A stretch of DNA of 64,000 nt from Phaeobacter sp. 11ANDIMAR09 (GTDB lineage Bacteria; Pseudomonadota; Alphaproteobacteria; Rhodobacterales; Rhodobacteraceae): the NCBI RefSeq assembly GCF_001294455.1, contig NZ_LIKT01000007.1:147906-211905 (forward strand), in the 5' to 3' direction. The position numbers and the translations under genes were made by a program. The notes below the pieces were generated by a model. It was not told the DNA's origin. It searched no databases and worked only from the letters and a program-made list of their open reading frames with translations. Each line of letters starts with the position of its first letter. The first letter of the stretch is position 1. This document shows positions 1 through 9,237 of this stretch, piece after piece.

Positions 1-1
1 C

Positions 2-505
2 CTCGCCACCTCGATGGTGATGAACGGCGAGGCTGCTTTTCAGATCATGGGCGATTGGGCCAAGGGCGAATTCCTGGCCGCAGGCAAGGTGCCGGGCGAA
101 GATTTCCTCTGTGCCTCGGCGCCCGGAGCGGGCTTTCTATATAATGTCGACAGCTTTGCCATGTTCGATGTGGATGGCGACGAAAAACAAGCGGGCCAGG
201 AACTCCTAGCCAAGCTGATTGTCGGACAGAACTTCCAGAAAGTCTTTAACCTCAACAAGGGCTCCATTCCGGCGCGCGTTGACGTGGCGATGGAGGATTT
301 TGACTCCTGCGCGCATCTCTCGGCCGCCGAGATGACCACCAGCTCAAAAGAGGGGTCACTGCTGCCCAGCTATGCCCATGGGATGGCAATGCGTGGCGCC
401 CAGTCCGGTGCCATCACCGATGTGGTAACAGCGCATTTCAATTCCGACATGTCCTCGGCTGATGCGGTCGACATGCTGGTCGCGGCAGTTGCAAACTCGC
501 TCTGA
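2..505 (+). CDS. Sugar ABC transporter substrate-binding protein, C-terminal part (cut by window edge)
   Basis: The reading frame is open from the first bases, so the gene starts outside the window and only about the last 167 residues are seen. The segment M-G-D-W-A-K-G-E-F near the start is typical of the periplasmic glucose/mannose-binding proteins of the MalE-like family (family 1). It should deliver a sugar to the two permeases that follow. The glucokinase at the end of the operon points to glucose, but the specificity is inferred. A stem-loop follows the stop codon. Confidence 0.85.
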   Translation, partial: LATSMVMNGEAAFQIMGDWAKGEFLAAGKVPGEDFLCASAPGAGFLYNVDSFAMFDVDGDEKQAGQELLAKLIVGQNFQKVFNLNKGSIPARVDVAMEDFDSCAHLSAAEMTTSSKEGSLLPSYAHGMAMRGAQSGAITDVVTAHFNSDMSSADAVDMLVAAVANSL

Positions 506-547
506 CGCTGCAAGCTGCACCTCATCCGCTCCACTCACATGAGCCGC

Positions 548-575
548 CCTGCCCCGGTCTTCTAGCCGGGGCAGG
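548..575 (+). terminator. Stem-loop after the sugar-binding protein gene
   Basis: Two perfect 10-base arms (548-557 and 566-575, GC-rich) enclose an 8-base loop. There is no T-run behind it, so a processing or stabilising stem or a partial attenuator fits better than a full terminator. It lies between the binding-protein gene and the first permease gene. Confidence 0.6.
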
Positions 576-599
576 CATATACCAAAAAGGCAGGACCCA

Positions 600-1472
600 A
601 TGCACGCATGGCTGGAACGTCAGATCCCCAAGATGGTGCTGGCCCCTTCGTTTGTGGCGATCCTCATCTTTGTTTATGGTTTTATCGGCTGGACCGCCTG
701 GATCTCGCTGACCCGATCAAAACTACTGCCCAAATATGACCTATACGGGCTGATCCAGTATCGGCGCCTGTTTGCCGCGCCGCGCTGGGACACGGCTATG
801 GACAATCTGTTCCTGTTTGGCGCCCTGTTCATCGGCATTGCCATGGCACTAGGGCTGTTGCTGGCCATCCTGCTGGACCAGCGCATCCGTGCCGAAGGCG
901 TGCTGCGCACCATCTATTTGTACCCTATGGCGCTGTCGATGATCGTCACCGGCACCGCCTGGAAATGGATCATGAACCCCGGTCTCGGCATTGAGGCCAT
1001 GGTCAGAAGCTGGGGGTTCGAGAGTTTCAGCTTTAACTGGGTGATTGACCCGGACAGAGCGATCTATGCGGTGGTGATCGCCGGAGTCTGGCAGGCCTCG
1101 GGTTTTGTCATGGCGCTGTTTCTGGCCGGGCTGCGCAGCGTTGATAGCGAGATCATCAAGGCGGCGCAGATTGATGGCATCCCCGGCTGGCGGATCTATA
1201 CGGCCATTATCCTGCCCTCGATGGCGCCGATCTTTCTGTCGGCCTTTATCGTGCTGGCCCATCTGGCGATCAAAAGCTTTGATCTGGTGGTGGCGCTGAC
1301 CGGCGGCGGCCCTGGTTATGCCACCGATCTTCCTGCCACCTATATGTATGCCATGGCCTTTTCGCGGGGCGATATCGGTCAGGCGGCAAGTTCAGCCATG
1401 GTGATGATGGGCGTCGTCTTTGCCATTGTTGTCCCCTATCTCTACTCTGAACTGAGGGCGAAACATGTCTGA
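600..1472 (+). CDS. Sugar ABC transporter permease, MalF/UgpA type
   Basis: This 290-aa integral membrane protein would form half of the inner-membrane channel of the sugar importer. It has about six hydrophobic segments. The EAA-type cytoplasmic loop that contacts the ATPase is seen around residues 190-210 (A-A-Q-I-D-G-I-P-G-W). The late motif G-G-P-G-Y-A-T is typical of MalF-like sugar permeases. Its end overlaps the next gene by 8 bases, which suggests coupled translation. The operon ends in glucokinase, so the likely substrate is glucose. Confidence 0.9.
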   Translation: MHAWLERQIPKMVLAPSFVAILIFVYGFIGWTAWISLTRSKLLPKYDLYGLIQYRRLFAAPRWDTAMDNLFLFGALFIGIAMALGLLLAILLDQRIRAEGVLRTIYLYPMALSMIVTGTAWKWIMNPGLGIEAMVRSWGFESFSFNWVIDPDRAIYAVVIAGVWQASGFVMALFLAGLRSVDSEIIKAAQIDGIPGWRIYTAIILPSMAPIFLSAFIVLAHLAIKSFDLVVALTGGGPGYATDLPATYMYAMAFSRGDIGQAASSAMVMMGVVFAIVVPYLYSELRAKHV

Positions 1473-2373
1473 TTTTTCTGCATTCTCCGCCGCGCCGCGC
1501 GCCGTCGCAGCCCCGGCCCGCCCCGGACAGATCGCCCTACGCTGGCTGTTGTTCTCGCTTCTGGGATTGTTTGCACTGTTCTACCTGTTGCCGCTCTTTG
1601 TCATGCTGACCACCTCGCTCAAGAGCCTGGAGGAGATCCGCAGTGGCAGTCTGGTTTCCCTTCCGCGCGAGGTCACCTTTGAGGCCTGGCGCACTGCCTG
1701 GTCCGGGGCCTGTACCGGCATTCAATGCGAAGGCCTGCGCCCCTATTTCTGGAACTCGGTACTCTTGGCGGTCCCTGCGGTCTTGATCTCGACCTTTCTG
1801 GGGGCCGCCAATGGCTATATCATCGCCCAATGGCACTTTCGCGGCGCCAATCTGATCTTCTCGGCCATGCTCTTTGGTTGTTTCATCCCCTTTCAGGTGG
1901 TGCTGTTGCCAATGGCGCGCATGCTGGGCTGGATGGGGCTGGCAGGCACCATTCCGGGGCTGATCTTTGCCCATGTCATCTACGGCATCGGCTTTACCAC
2001 GCTGTTTTTCCGTAATTTCTACGTCACCATCCCCAGCGATCTGGTCAAGGCCGCCAAGGTAGATGGCGCCGGGTTCTTTCGCATCTTCTGGTCGATCTTT
2101 CTGCCTCTGAGCCTGCCGATCATCGTGGTCACAGTGATCTGGCAATTCACCCAGATCTGGAACGACTTCCTGTTTGGCGTCAGTTTCAGCCAGGCCGGAA
2201 CCCAGCCGGTGACCGTGGCGCTCAACAATATCGTCAACTCGACGACCGGCGTGAAAGAATACAACGTCGACATGGCCGCGGCGATCATCGCGGGTCTGCC
2301 CACACTGTTGGTCTATGTGGTTGCAGGTAAATACTTTATTCGCGGCCTTACCGCCGGCTCAGTAAAAGGCTAA
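1465..2373 (+). CDS. Sugar ABC transporter permease, MalG/UgpE type
   Basis: This 302-aa membrane protein pairs with the preceding MalF-type permease. It has one N-terminal transmembrane helix near residues 28-50 and a cluster of further helices. An EAA loop (A-A-K-V-D-G-A-G-F-F) lies near residue 195, and the protein ends in the usual R-G-L-T-A-G-S-V-K-G tail of MalG-like proteins. The start lies inside the end of the upstream gene and the next gene begins 4 bases after its stop, so all are probably one transcript. Confidence 0.9.
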   Translation: MSDFSAFSAAPRAVAAPARPGQIALRWLLFSLLGLFALFYLLPLFVMLTTSLKSLEEIRSGSLVSLPREVTFEAWRTAWSGACTGIQCEGLRPYFWNSVLLAVPAVLISTFLGAANGYIIAQWHFRGANLIFSAMLFGCFIPFQVVLLPMARMLGWMGLAGTIPGLIFAHVIYGIGFTTLFFRNFYVTIPSDLVKAAKVDGAGFFRIFWSIFLPLSLPIIVVTVIWQFTQIWNDFLFGVSFSQAGTQPVTVALNNIVNSTTGVKEYNVDMAAAIIAGLPTLLVYVVAGKYFIRGLTAGSVKG

Positions 2374-2377
2374 GCAC

Positions 2378-3475
2378 ATGCCCCCCATCCTGGACATCAG
2401 AAACCTCAACAAGAACTACGGCGCGGTGGAAATCCTGAAAGAGGTCAATGTTTCGATTGATCAGGGCGATTTTCTGGTGCTTGTCGGCCCATCGGGCTGC
2501 GGGAAATCCACGCTGTTGAACTGCATCGCCGGGCTGGAACCCATTTCGGGCGGATCCATCAGCATTGGCGGGCGCGACATGACCCGCGTCAGTCCTAGGG
2601 ATCGCGATATCGCCATGGTGTTCCAGTCCTACGCGCTCTACCCCACCATGACCGTGGCCAAGAATATCACCTTTGGCATGAAGGTGCGCGGGGTGGATGC
2701 CGCCACCCAGACGCGGAAGCTGGACGAGGTGGCGCGGCAACTCCAGATCGAACCCCTGCTGAACCGCCGCCCCGGACAGCTGTCAGGAGGGCAGCGCCAG
2801 CGGGTCGCGATGGGACGTGCCCTGGTTCGTGATCCAAAACTGTTCCTGTTTGACGAACCCCTGTCGAACCTCGATGCCAAGCTGCGGGTCAGTATGCGCT
2901 CGGAGATCAAGAAACTGCATCAGAACCTCGGGGCCACCATGGTCTATGTCACCCATGACCAGATCGAGGCCATGACCCTGGCGACAAAGATCGTGGTGAT
3001 GAAGGGCGGTGAGGTGCAGCAGATTGGCACTCCGGCTGAGATCTACAATCATCCGGCCAATCTGTTTGTCGCCGATTTCATGGGGTCGCCCGCGATGAAC
3101 CTGATCCCCGCCCGCACCCAGCGTTCTGGCCAAGGGCTCCAGATCGAAATCACCCGCCCCGAGGGAGCGCCAATGGTTCTGCAAAGCCCGCTGGCGCAGG
3201 ATCTTCCCGAAAATGTCATCCTTGGACTGCGGCCCGAGGACATCATCGAGGCCGGGGCGCGCAATGGCCCGGCTGTTCAGGCAGCCCAGTGCCGCGTTGA
3301 TCTGGTAGAGCCTGCCGGGGCGGATACCTATGTGGTTTCAGAACTGGGCGGCAAGCAGGTCACCGCGCGGCTGCACGCGGAAACCAAGGCGCAGCCCGGC
3401 GCCATGCTGGATCTGGCTTTTGACCTGGCCAAGGTGTCTTTCTTTGCGCCAGACAGCGGCGAACGGTTGAACTGA
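2378..3475 (+). CDS. Sugar ABC transporter ATP-binding protein, MalK/UgpC type
   Basis: This 365-aa cytoplasmic ATPase should energise the sugar importer. The Walker A motif (G-P-S-G-C-G-K-S-T) is at residues 37-45, the signature L-S-G-G-Q at 135-139 and Walker B (L-F-L-F-D-E) at 155-160. The C-terminal third is the OB-fold/TOBE regulatory domain found in MalK-type proteins, and the length is usual for the group. The glucokinase gene begins only 1 base after its stop codon. Confidence 0.92.
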   Translation: MPPILDIRNLNKNYGAVEILKEVNVSIDQGDFLVLVGPSGCGKSTLLNCIAGLEPISGGSISIGGRDMTRVSPRDRDIAMVFQSYALYPTMTVAKNITFGMKVRGVDAATQTRKLDEVARQLQIEPLLNRRPGQLSGGQRQRVAMGRALVRDPKLFLFDEPLSNLDAKLRVSMRSEIKKLHQNLGATMVYVTHDQIEAMTLATKIVVMKGGEVQQIGTPAEIYNHPANLFVADFMGSPAMNLIPARTQRSGQGLQIEITRPEGAPMVLQSPLAQDLPENVILGLRPEDIIEAGARNGPAVQAAQCRVDLVEPAGADTYVVSELGGKQVTARLHAETKAQPGAMLDLAFDLAKVSFFAPDSGERLN

Positions 3476-3476
3476 G

Positions 3477-4424
3477 ATGGCACGACTGGTTGTAGATCTT
3501 GGCGGCACCAATTGCCGCCTGGCGCTGGCAAAGGGGGGGCGACCTCTGACAGCGGTGCAAAGCTACCAAAATGCAAAGTTCACCGGGTTCTCCGCTCTGC
3601 TGAGCCACTATTTGGCCGAGACAGACAGGCCGGTGATCTCGGAAATGGTCATTGCCGTTGCCGGGCCGGTCACTGGCCCGGCAACCGCGCAAAAGGCCGA
3701 ACTCACCAATCGCGGTTGGCAGCTTTCGGCACGGGATCTGTCACGAGAATGGGGAGCTATCCCCGTACAACTCTTGAATGATCTGAGCGCCCTGGGGCAT
3801 AGTCTGGCAGATCTCAAACACAGCGATCTTGCTGTCATTCACGCCACGCCGCACCCATCAGCGCAGCAAGGCCCTGTGGTTCAGAAACTGGTTGTTGGGA
3901 TTGGCACCGGTTTTAACCTAAGCCCAGTGTTTGCAGATGCACAGGGCTCAAACTGTTTGAAGTCCGAATACGGCCATGTCGCGCTGCCGCTGGATTTGCA
4001 TCAGGCTCTGGTGGCGCAACTCGGCGCCAAGGCCGCAGATTTCACCACCCTGGAATGCTGTTTCTCCGGCCGTGGACTTGCGGCGCTCTATGCGGCCTTT
4101 GCCCCAGATGCGGCGCCCCGCAGCGGTGCCCAGATCCTCGCAGCCTCCCGCCACAACGAGGTCACCGAATTTATCGACTTTTATGCAGGGCTCCTGGCCC
4201 TGCTAAGCCGCAACCTGTTGAAGGGTTTCCTTCCCCTTGGGGGGCTGTATTTTGCAGGCGCCGTGGCGCGAAACCTGCTGACAGGCCCTGGCGGTTCTGC
4301 CTTCGTCACCGCCTATTCGCAAAGGGATCCTAAGTTTCCCGATCTCGGCGCCCCGGTGTTTTGCATCCTGGAAGACGCCGCTGCGCTGAAAGGATGTGCA
4401 GGTTTTCGCTTTCCTGCGGCCTAG
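3477..4424 (+). CDS. glk: Glucokinase (bacterial Glk family)
   Basis: This 315-aa cytoplasmic kinase would phosphorylate glucose to glucose-6-phosphate with ATP. The N-terminal phosphate-binding motif D-L-G-G-T-N-C-R (residues 7-14) is diagnostic of the Glk family (ASKHA fold), and G-I-G-T-G-F and S-E-Y-G-H follow in the middle. It begins 1 base after the ATPase stop codon and is the last gene of the uptake operon, coupling import to trapping of free glucose. A convergent SDR gene follows after about 100 bases. Confidence 0.9.
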   Translation: MARLVVDLGGTNCRLALAKGGRPLTAVQSYQNAKFTGFSALLSHYLAETDRPVISEMVIAVAGPVTGPATAQKAELTNRGWQLSARDLSREWGAIPVQLLNDLSALGHSLADLKHSDLAVIHATPHPSAQQGPVVQKLVVGIGTGFNLSPVFADAQGSNCLKSEYGHVALPLDLHQALVAQLGAKAADFTTLECCFSGRGLAALYAAFAPDAAPRSGAQILAASRHNEVTEFIDFYAGLLALLSRNLLKGFLPLGGLYFAGAVARNLLTGPGGSAFVTAYSQRDPKFPDLGAPVFCILEDAAALKGCAGFRFPAA

Positions 4425-4524
4425 GCCCCGGCAACAGCAACCTGTCCCAACACTATCGTTTTGGCATCACAGCACGACACAGAACGCCAGCCCTCCTATC
4501 CTAAAAGACGCTCGGTCAGTCAGG

Positions 4525-5316
4525 TCACCCGCTGCGAGCAGCTTTGATCTGTCGCTCCATCAGGCGCTCAAACAGCGCCGGGGACAGTCGGTTAACAATC
4601 CAGGAAAGCCGTGCAATCCGCCCGACGGGGATGTAGGTTTTCCTCCGCGCCAGACCTTTGAGGATCTCCTGCGCCGCATCCTCCGGGGTCATGTAGTCCA
4701 CCCCGTCGGCCGCAGATCCAGGGCGAGCAATGCCATCCGATTTGGCTTCGGCGCGGCCAATATTGGTGGCGACAAAGCTGGGAGCCGCAATCACTGTGCG
4801 CACCCCGTATGGCTTTTCCTCTGAGCGCAGCGATTTGAAGAAGCCCTCCAACGCATGTTTGCTGGCGGCATAGGCGGTGCGATGAAACAGCGGGCTGAAT
4901 CCAGCGACCGAAGAAATCGCCAGATGGGTTCCCCCGGCCCGGCGGACCTCTCTCTGTAGGGCCTGCGCCATCCCAACCGCAGCAAAATAGTTGATATCAA
5001 AGACCTTTCTATGTGCCTCTGCGCCCAGATCCTGGCAGGCACCAATCCAGGTAATGCCAGCATTATAGATCACTAGATCAATCGAAGGGCTGGCCTGACG
5101 GATCTGCGCACAAAGCGCGCGCATGGCGTCGCTGTCGGTCAGATCACAGCCGTAGCAACAGCGCCCCTCCAGATCTGGCAATGCCTCCAGCGCTGGTCCA
5201 GGCAGGTCAATCACAATGGTGGACCAGCCCGCCTGCCGCAGCCCCGCCTCCAAGGCCAGTCCCAAACCACCCGCCCCACCGGTGATAACGGCGGTTTTTG
5301 TCGCTTTCCCTGCCAT
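4525..5316 (-). CDS. Short-chain dehydrogenase/reductase (SDR)
   Basis: This 263-aa NAD(P)-dependent oxidoreductase is of the classical SDR type. It shows the nucleotide-binding motif T-G-G-A-G-G-L-G (12-19), N-A-G at 85-87, catalytic Ser around 135-136 and Y-x-x-x-K at 149-153. I chose the ATG at 5316, 2 bases after the upstream stop codon. A longer GTG start at 5343 would overlap that gene. It is the last gene of a minus-strand operon with an epimerase-like protein, a BASS transporter and a flavin monooxygenase. The substrate is unknown; a hydroxy/keto metabolite of the same pathway is likely. Confidence 0.88.
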   Translation of the reverse strand: MAGKATKTAVITGGAGGLGLALEAGLRQAGWSTIVIDLPGPALEALPDLEGRCCYGCDLTDSDAMRALCAQIRQASPSIDLVIYNAGITWIGACQDLGAEAHRKVFDINYFAAVGMAQALQREVRRAGGTHLAISSVAGFSPLFHRTAYAASKHALEGFFKSLRSEEKPYGVRTVIAAPSFVATNIGRAEAKSDGIARPGSAADGVDYMTPEDAAQEILKGLARRKTYIPVGRIARLSWIVNRLSPALFERLMERQIKAARSG

Positions 5317-5318
5317 CC

Positions 5319-6257
5319 TCACAGCCCCGCCGCCTTTTGCCACAGCGCAAAGACCTCAGCGCTGGTGAGATCCGGCACATAGCCGAATTGCGCCTTCAAG
5401 GCGCCGTTGTCCAGCACCGGCCGATATTGCAAAAACCGCACCTGGCTTGGCCCATAACGCGACAGTTTCAGGGGATGCGCAATGGCCAGAGCCAGCTTGA
5501 GCAGCCAGACTGGCAGACGCAGCACCGGCTTGTTCAGGGCCTGCGACAGCTCCGACACACCCAGCGCCCCATCGCCCGCAACATTAAAAATGCCCGCAGG
5601 TCCGTCCTGGATGGCGCGTTTCAGAATGCGCGCCAGATCCCGGGTCCAGATAAAGACAAAGGGACTCTCACAGCCCTGCAGAGCAAGCAGGCGGGGTTTG
5701 TGAAACAGCGCGGTGATCTGGTTCTCCAGGCCTGCGCCCAATACCGTTCCCACCCGCAGCACAACCTGTTCCAGTTCAGGCGCGTCGATACGGGCCTGGG
5801 CCAGCATTTCCTCGACCCGGCGTTTGTGGTCCGAATAGGCGAACTCCGGATTGCCGCGTATTGGATCACTTTCGACCAGGGGATTGGCGTTTTCCGCATG
5901 ATAGCCATAGGCCGCCCCTGAGGAGGTCACCACCAGACGCCGGACCCCATGGGCGTGGCAAGCTGTCAGCACATTGCGCGAGCCAACAACATCAACTGCA
6001 TGGGCAAACTCCCGCGTTGTTGGCGACACGATCGAAGCCAGATGGATCACCACATCCGGGCGCTCGTCTCCGATCACCCGATCGGGATCCTCACCGCGCA
6101 CATCCAAGGGCACAAAGCGGATGGCTGCGGGCAGATCGCAGGGCGCGCGCAGATCTGTTGCCACCACCTCATAGGCTGATCCTTCAGCCTGGGCGAGTTC
6201 CCGCAGCAGCGCCGAGCCCACATCGCCTGCAGCACCAGTAATCAGGATCTTTGTCAT
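5319..6257 (-). CDS. NAD-dependent epimerase/dehydratase family protein (extended SDR)
   Basis: This 312-aa cytoplasmic enzyme has a Rossmann fold with T-G-A-A-G-D-V-G (residues 7-14) and an active-site Y-x-x-x-K (Y-S-D-H-K) in the middle. That places it with extended SDRs acting on nucleotide sugars, steroids or related substrates. The start at 6257 makes an ATGA overlap with the upstream transporter gene; an earlier start at 6326 would run into that gene and is less likely. The reaction cannot be named from sequence. Confidence 0.87.
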   Translation of the reverse strand: MTKILITGAAGDVGSALLRELAQAEGSAYEVVATDLRAPCDLPAAIRFVPLDVRGEDPDRVIGDERPDVVIHLASIVSPTTREFAHAVDVVGSRNVLTACHAHGVRRLVVTSSGAAYGYHAENANPLVESDPIRGNPEFAYSDHKRRVEEMLAQARIDAPELEQVVLRVGTVLGAGLENQITALFHKPRLLALQGCESPFVFIWTRDLARILKRAIQDGPAGIFNVAGDGALGVSELSQALNKPVLRLPVWLLKLALAIAHPLKLSRYGPSQVRFLQYRPVLDNGALKAQFGYVPDLTSAEVFALWQKAAGL

Positions 6258-7156
6258 CGCTTTGCCTCCCGTCGCGACATCAACTTGGCGAGGGCCAGGC
6301 CTGAAATGGCGTGCCAAATACCCCAAAGGGCTGCCACCACCGCCATGCCCCCCAGCCCGTTGAAAAAGCCAAAGATCAGCACCAGCCCCAGGCCCGAGTT
6401 CTGAATCCCTGTCTCAATCGTCACGGCTCGCCGGTCATAGTTAGACAAGCCCGCCAAGGTGGCAGTTCCATAGCCCGCCGCCAGGGCAATGGCATTGTGC
6501 AGCACCACCAACCCGCCGACAAAGGGCGCAAACTGCAAAAAGAAGGCCCAATTGGCTGCCAGCGCCAAGACCACAAAACCCAGAAAAATCAGCATCGACA
6601 GGTTCTGCATTGGACGGCGCACCCGATCCGCAAAGGGGGCATGCCGACTGTTGAGATAGATCCCCAGGACCAGTGGCAAGACCAGCATCAAGGAGACAGT
6701 GAGAGCAATCTGCACCGGATCGATCTCTACCCGGTTCAAGATTTCGCGCGTAGGCGCATAAAGCTGCCCCCAAAAGGCGATGTTGAGCGGCGTGATCAGG
6801 ATGGCGCCCACCGTGGCAAAGGCGGTCATCGACACCGACAGCGCCGCGTTTCCCCCGGCGCGGTGAGTAATGAAATTGGAGATGTTGCCGCCCGGGCAGG
6901 CCGCAACCAGGATCAGCCCCAGCGCAATCGAGGCCCGGGGCTCGACCATCAGAACCAGCAGAAAGGTCAGTGCAGGCAGGAGAATAAACTGCGAGGCAAG
7001 CCCGGTCAGAACCGGTTTGGGCGCGCGGATCAATCGGGCAAAATCGCTGATCCTCAGATCCAGCGCGATGGAAAACATCACAATGGCCAGGATTGCATTC
7101 ATCACCAGCAAGCTGGAGGCACTGAAATTCAGAACAACCGTATCAAGATCCGTCAT
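6254..7156 (-). CDS. Bile acid:sodium symporter (BASS) family transporter
   Basis: This 300-aa integral membrane protein has about nine to ten hydrophobic segments. It carries the BASS-family features A-C-P-G-G-N-I-S-N-F near residues 104-113 and an E-T-G-I-Q-N-S-G-L stretch near 250, the sodium and substrate sites of the family. Members import bile acids, other organic anions or sulfonated and carboxylated metabolites with Na+. It overlaps both neighbours by 4 bases (ATGA), so it is translationally coupled to the monooxygenase and the epimerase. The substrate is unknown. Confidence 0.9.
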   Translation of the reverse strand: MTDLDTVVLNFSASSLLVMNAILAIVMFSIALDLRISDFARLIRAPKPVLTGLASQFILLPALTFLLVLMVEPRASIALGLILVAACPGGNISNFITHRAGGNAALSVSMTAFATVGAILITPLNIAFWGQLYAPTREILNRVEIDPVQIALTVSLMLVLPLVLGIYLNSRHAPFADRVRRPMQNLSMLIFLGFVVLALAANWAFFLQFAPFVGGLVVLHNAIALAAGYGTATLAGLSNYDRRAVTIETGIQNSGLGLVLIFGFFNGLGGMAVVAALWGIWHAISGLALAKLMSRREAKR

Positions 7157-8502
7157 GATGCCCCCTGCGTCAGCGCGGAGATCCAGCCCGTGACGGCTTT
7201 GCGGTAGGTTGCCTTGTCCACGTAATAGGCCATTCGCGCCAGCTTGAGGTAGTTCATACCGCCGGTGGCGCGTTCAAAACCTGCGGATTTTTCCTGTTTC
7301 AGCTTGGCCGCACCGGCCTGTCCCTGCTGCAGCCCCTTGAGATAGCGGGCCACCATTTCCGCCTGTTCGTGCCGTCCCTGCCAGCCCAGTCCAGAGGCCT
7401 CAACCATGCCCAGCACAAAGAGATCATCGCGCTCGGGATGCATGCAGTTGAGATAGAGATGCGGCGCGGCGCCCTGCCAATTGAGCAATTCCTTATCAAT
7501 AAAGGGATAGTGCAGCAGGTAGCCAGTGGCGGTCAGGATCATGTCATAGTCGGCCTGTGACCCATCGGTGAAATGCACCACCTTGCCCGCGATATGATCG
7601 ATATCCGGGCGCACCTTTAGATCGCCGTGCCCAGCGTGAAACAGGATCAGCGAGTTCACCACCGGGTGGCTTTCATAAAGCGCGTAATCCGGTTTGGGGA
7701 AGCCATATTTCTGCGGATCCCCGACAAACCATTTCAGGATCATGCCATCGACACGGCGTTTCAGCCACATGGGCAGGCGAATCGCGCCGCCCATGGTATC
7801 GGCGGGCCTGCCAAAGACATATTTGGGCACGAAGTAATAGCCGCGGCGCATCGAGATATCGCAGCTCAGCCCGTGGTGGATGGCATCCACCGCGATATCG
7901 CAGCCGGAATTTCCAGCCCCCACGATCAGCACGCGCTTGTCCGCAAACTGTCGCGGGTCGCGGTACTGGGCGGCATGGATCATCTCGCCGTCAAACTGGC
8001 CTTTGAAATCGGGCTTGTTCGGCTCGGCCAGGGTGCCATTGGCGATCAAAACACCGGCAAAGATCTCGCTATGCTCCTGACCCTCGCCGTCGCGCCAGGT
8101 GACCCGCCAGCCCACGCCGCTCTCGCCCAGAGGATCACAAGAGAGCACCTCGCAATTGAAAGCATAGTCCTGGTAGAGATCAAAATGGCGGGCAAAATCG
8201 CAGAAGTAGCGCCGCATCTCTCGGTGCGAAGGATATTCCGCAACCTCTTCGCCCATCGGAAAGTCGTCAAACTGAGTCATCTTTTTGGACGAAATCAGAT
8301 GCGCGGTTTCATACATCGTCGAATGCGGCGCATCGATATCCCAGAGCCCGCCCACATCCGAGTGCAGCTCGAACCCCTGGAAGGGAATACCCTGTTCTTT
8401 CAGAACTTTCGCCATGGCGAGCCCCATGGGCCCTGCGCCAATCAAAGCATACCTATCCGCCGCAGCACCATTTTGCGCCGCGTTTGCCTGTGCCGTCATC
8501 AT
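7153..8502 (-). CDS. Flavin-containing monooxygenase (class B type)
   Basis: This 449-aa FAD/NADPH enzyme inserts one oxygen atom into a soft nucleophile or a ketone. The FAD motif G-A-G-P-M-G is at residues 22-27, a second Rossmann motif G-A-G-N-S-G lies near the middle, and between them is F-D-G-E-M-I-H-A-A-Q-Y, matching the F-x-G-x3-H-x3-(Y/W) fingerprint of FMO/Baeyer-Villiger enzymes. The ATG at 8502 has a GGAGG site 8 bases upstream. It is the first gene of the operon and faces a TetR gene across a 76-base gap. Confidence 0.9.
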   Translation of the reverse strand: MMTAQANAAQNGAAADRYALIGAGPMGLAMAKVLKEQGIPFQGFELHSDVGGLWDIDAPHSTMYETAHLISSKKMTQFDDFPMGEEVAEYPSHREMRRYFCDFARHFDLYQDYAFNCEVLSCDPLGESGVGWRVTWRDGEGQEHSEIFAGVLIANGTLAEPNKPDFKGQFDGEMIHAAQYRDPRQFADKRVLIVGAGNSGCDIAVDAIHHGLSCDISMRRGYYFVPKYVFGRPADTMGGAIRLPMWLKRRVDGMILKWFVGDPQKYGFPKPDYALYESHPVVNSLILFHAGHGDLKVRPDIDHIAGKVVHFTDGSQADYDMILTATGYLLHYPFIDKELLNWQGAAPHLYLNCMHPERDDLFVLGMVEASGLGWQGRHEQAEMVARYLKGLQQGQAGAAKLKQEKSAGFERATGGMNYLKLARMAYYVDKATYRKAVTGWISALTQGAS

Positions 8503-8533
8503 TTTTCCTCCCTCAAGCACCCTCGGGGCGCGC

Positions 8534-8558
8534 TTTTAGATTGAACGACTGTTAAAAA
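8534..8558. promoter_or_regulatory. Possible TetR operator in the divergent promoter region
   Basis: The 76-base gap between the monooxygenase operon and the tetR gene holds an imperfect dyad with TTTTA and TAAAA arms. TetR-family repressors commonly bind a dyad in such a divergent gap. The arms are short and A/T-rich, so the assignment is weak. Confidence 0.25.
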
Positions 8559-8578
8559 TAGGGCAAGATGTTTTTGAA

Positions 8579-9223
8579 ATGAGTGGAAAAGTACAAGAAA
8601 ATCAAAGACAACGCGCACCCAGCAAACGCTCTTTGGCAACCCGAGACCGCATCTTTGATGCCGCAGAGCAACTCTTTGCCGAGCGCGGTTTCGAGGGCGC
8701 TTCGATTCGTGATATTGCCAAGGCAGCAGGTGTTCAGGGGGCTCTGGTCAATCATCACGGCGGCAGCAAGGAGGCGCTGTTTACCACCGTGGTGGCCCGA
8801 CGTGCTGAAGAACTGGCACAGCTCAGACAGGATGCGCTGGCCGCTGCCAAGGCTGCAGGGTCGCTGACCCTGCATCAAGTTTTGACCTGCTTCATCGCCC
8901 CCTTCATCGACAGAACCCTGCACGGCGGCCCCACTTGGTCCGCCTATGGTCGATTGATTGCCCATGTCTCGTCAGACATACGCTGGCAGCACATTGCCCA
9001 ACGCTATTTTGACCCGACCATGGAGATCTTTCTGGCAGAGATCGCCGTGTTGCTCCCCGATGCCTCGCAGCAGAAGATCGGCGCTCATTTCATCTTCATG
9101 GTCTCGGCGATGCTGGCGCTTTGCACCTCGCGCTGGCGTATTTCCGGCCTCGAGGACGGGGCAACCACCCAGGACCTGACGGCAACCCTACTGGATTTCT
9201 GCGCGGCAGGTTTTCAAGCCTAA
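8579..9223 (+). CDS. TetR/AcrR family transcriptional regulator
   Basis: This 214-aa DNA-binding protein has the TetR N-terminal domain: A-T-R-D-R-I-F-D-A-A leading into a helix-turn-helix at about residues 39-63 (S-I-R-D-I-A-K-A-A-G-V). The C-terminal half is a divergent ligand-binding and dimer domain. It is transcribed away from the monooxygenase-BASS-epimerase-SDR operon and is the obvious candidate to repress it until an inducing substrate is present. Confidence 0.88.
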   Translation: MSGKVQENQRQRAPSKRSLATRDRIFDAAEQLFAERGFEGASIRDIAKAAGVQGALVNHHGGSKEALFTTVVARRAEELAQLRQDALAAAKAAGSLTLHQVLTCFIAPFIDRTLHGGPTWSAYGRLIAHVSSDIRWQHIAQRYFDPTMEIFLAEIAVLLPDASQQKIGAHFIFMVSAMLALCTSRWRISGLEDGATTQDLTATLLDFCAAGFQA

Positions 9224-9237
9224 GACAGGCAGCCCCC

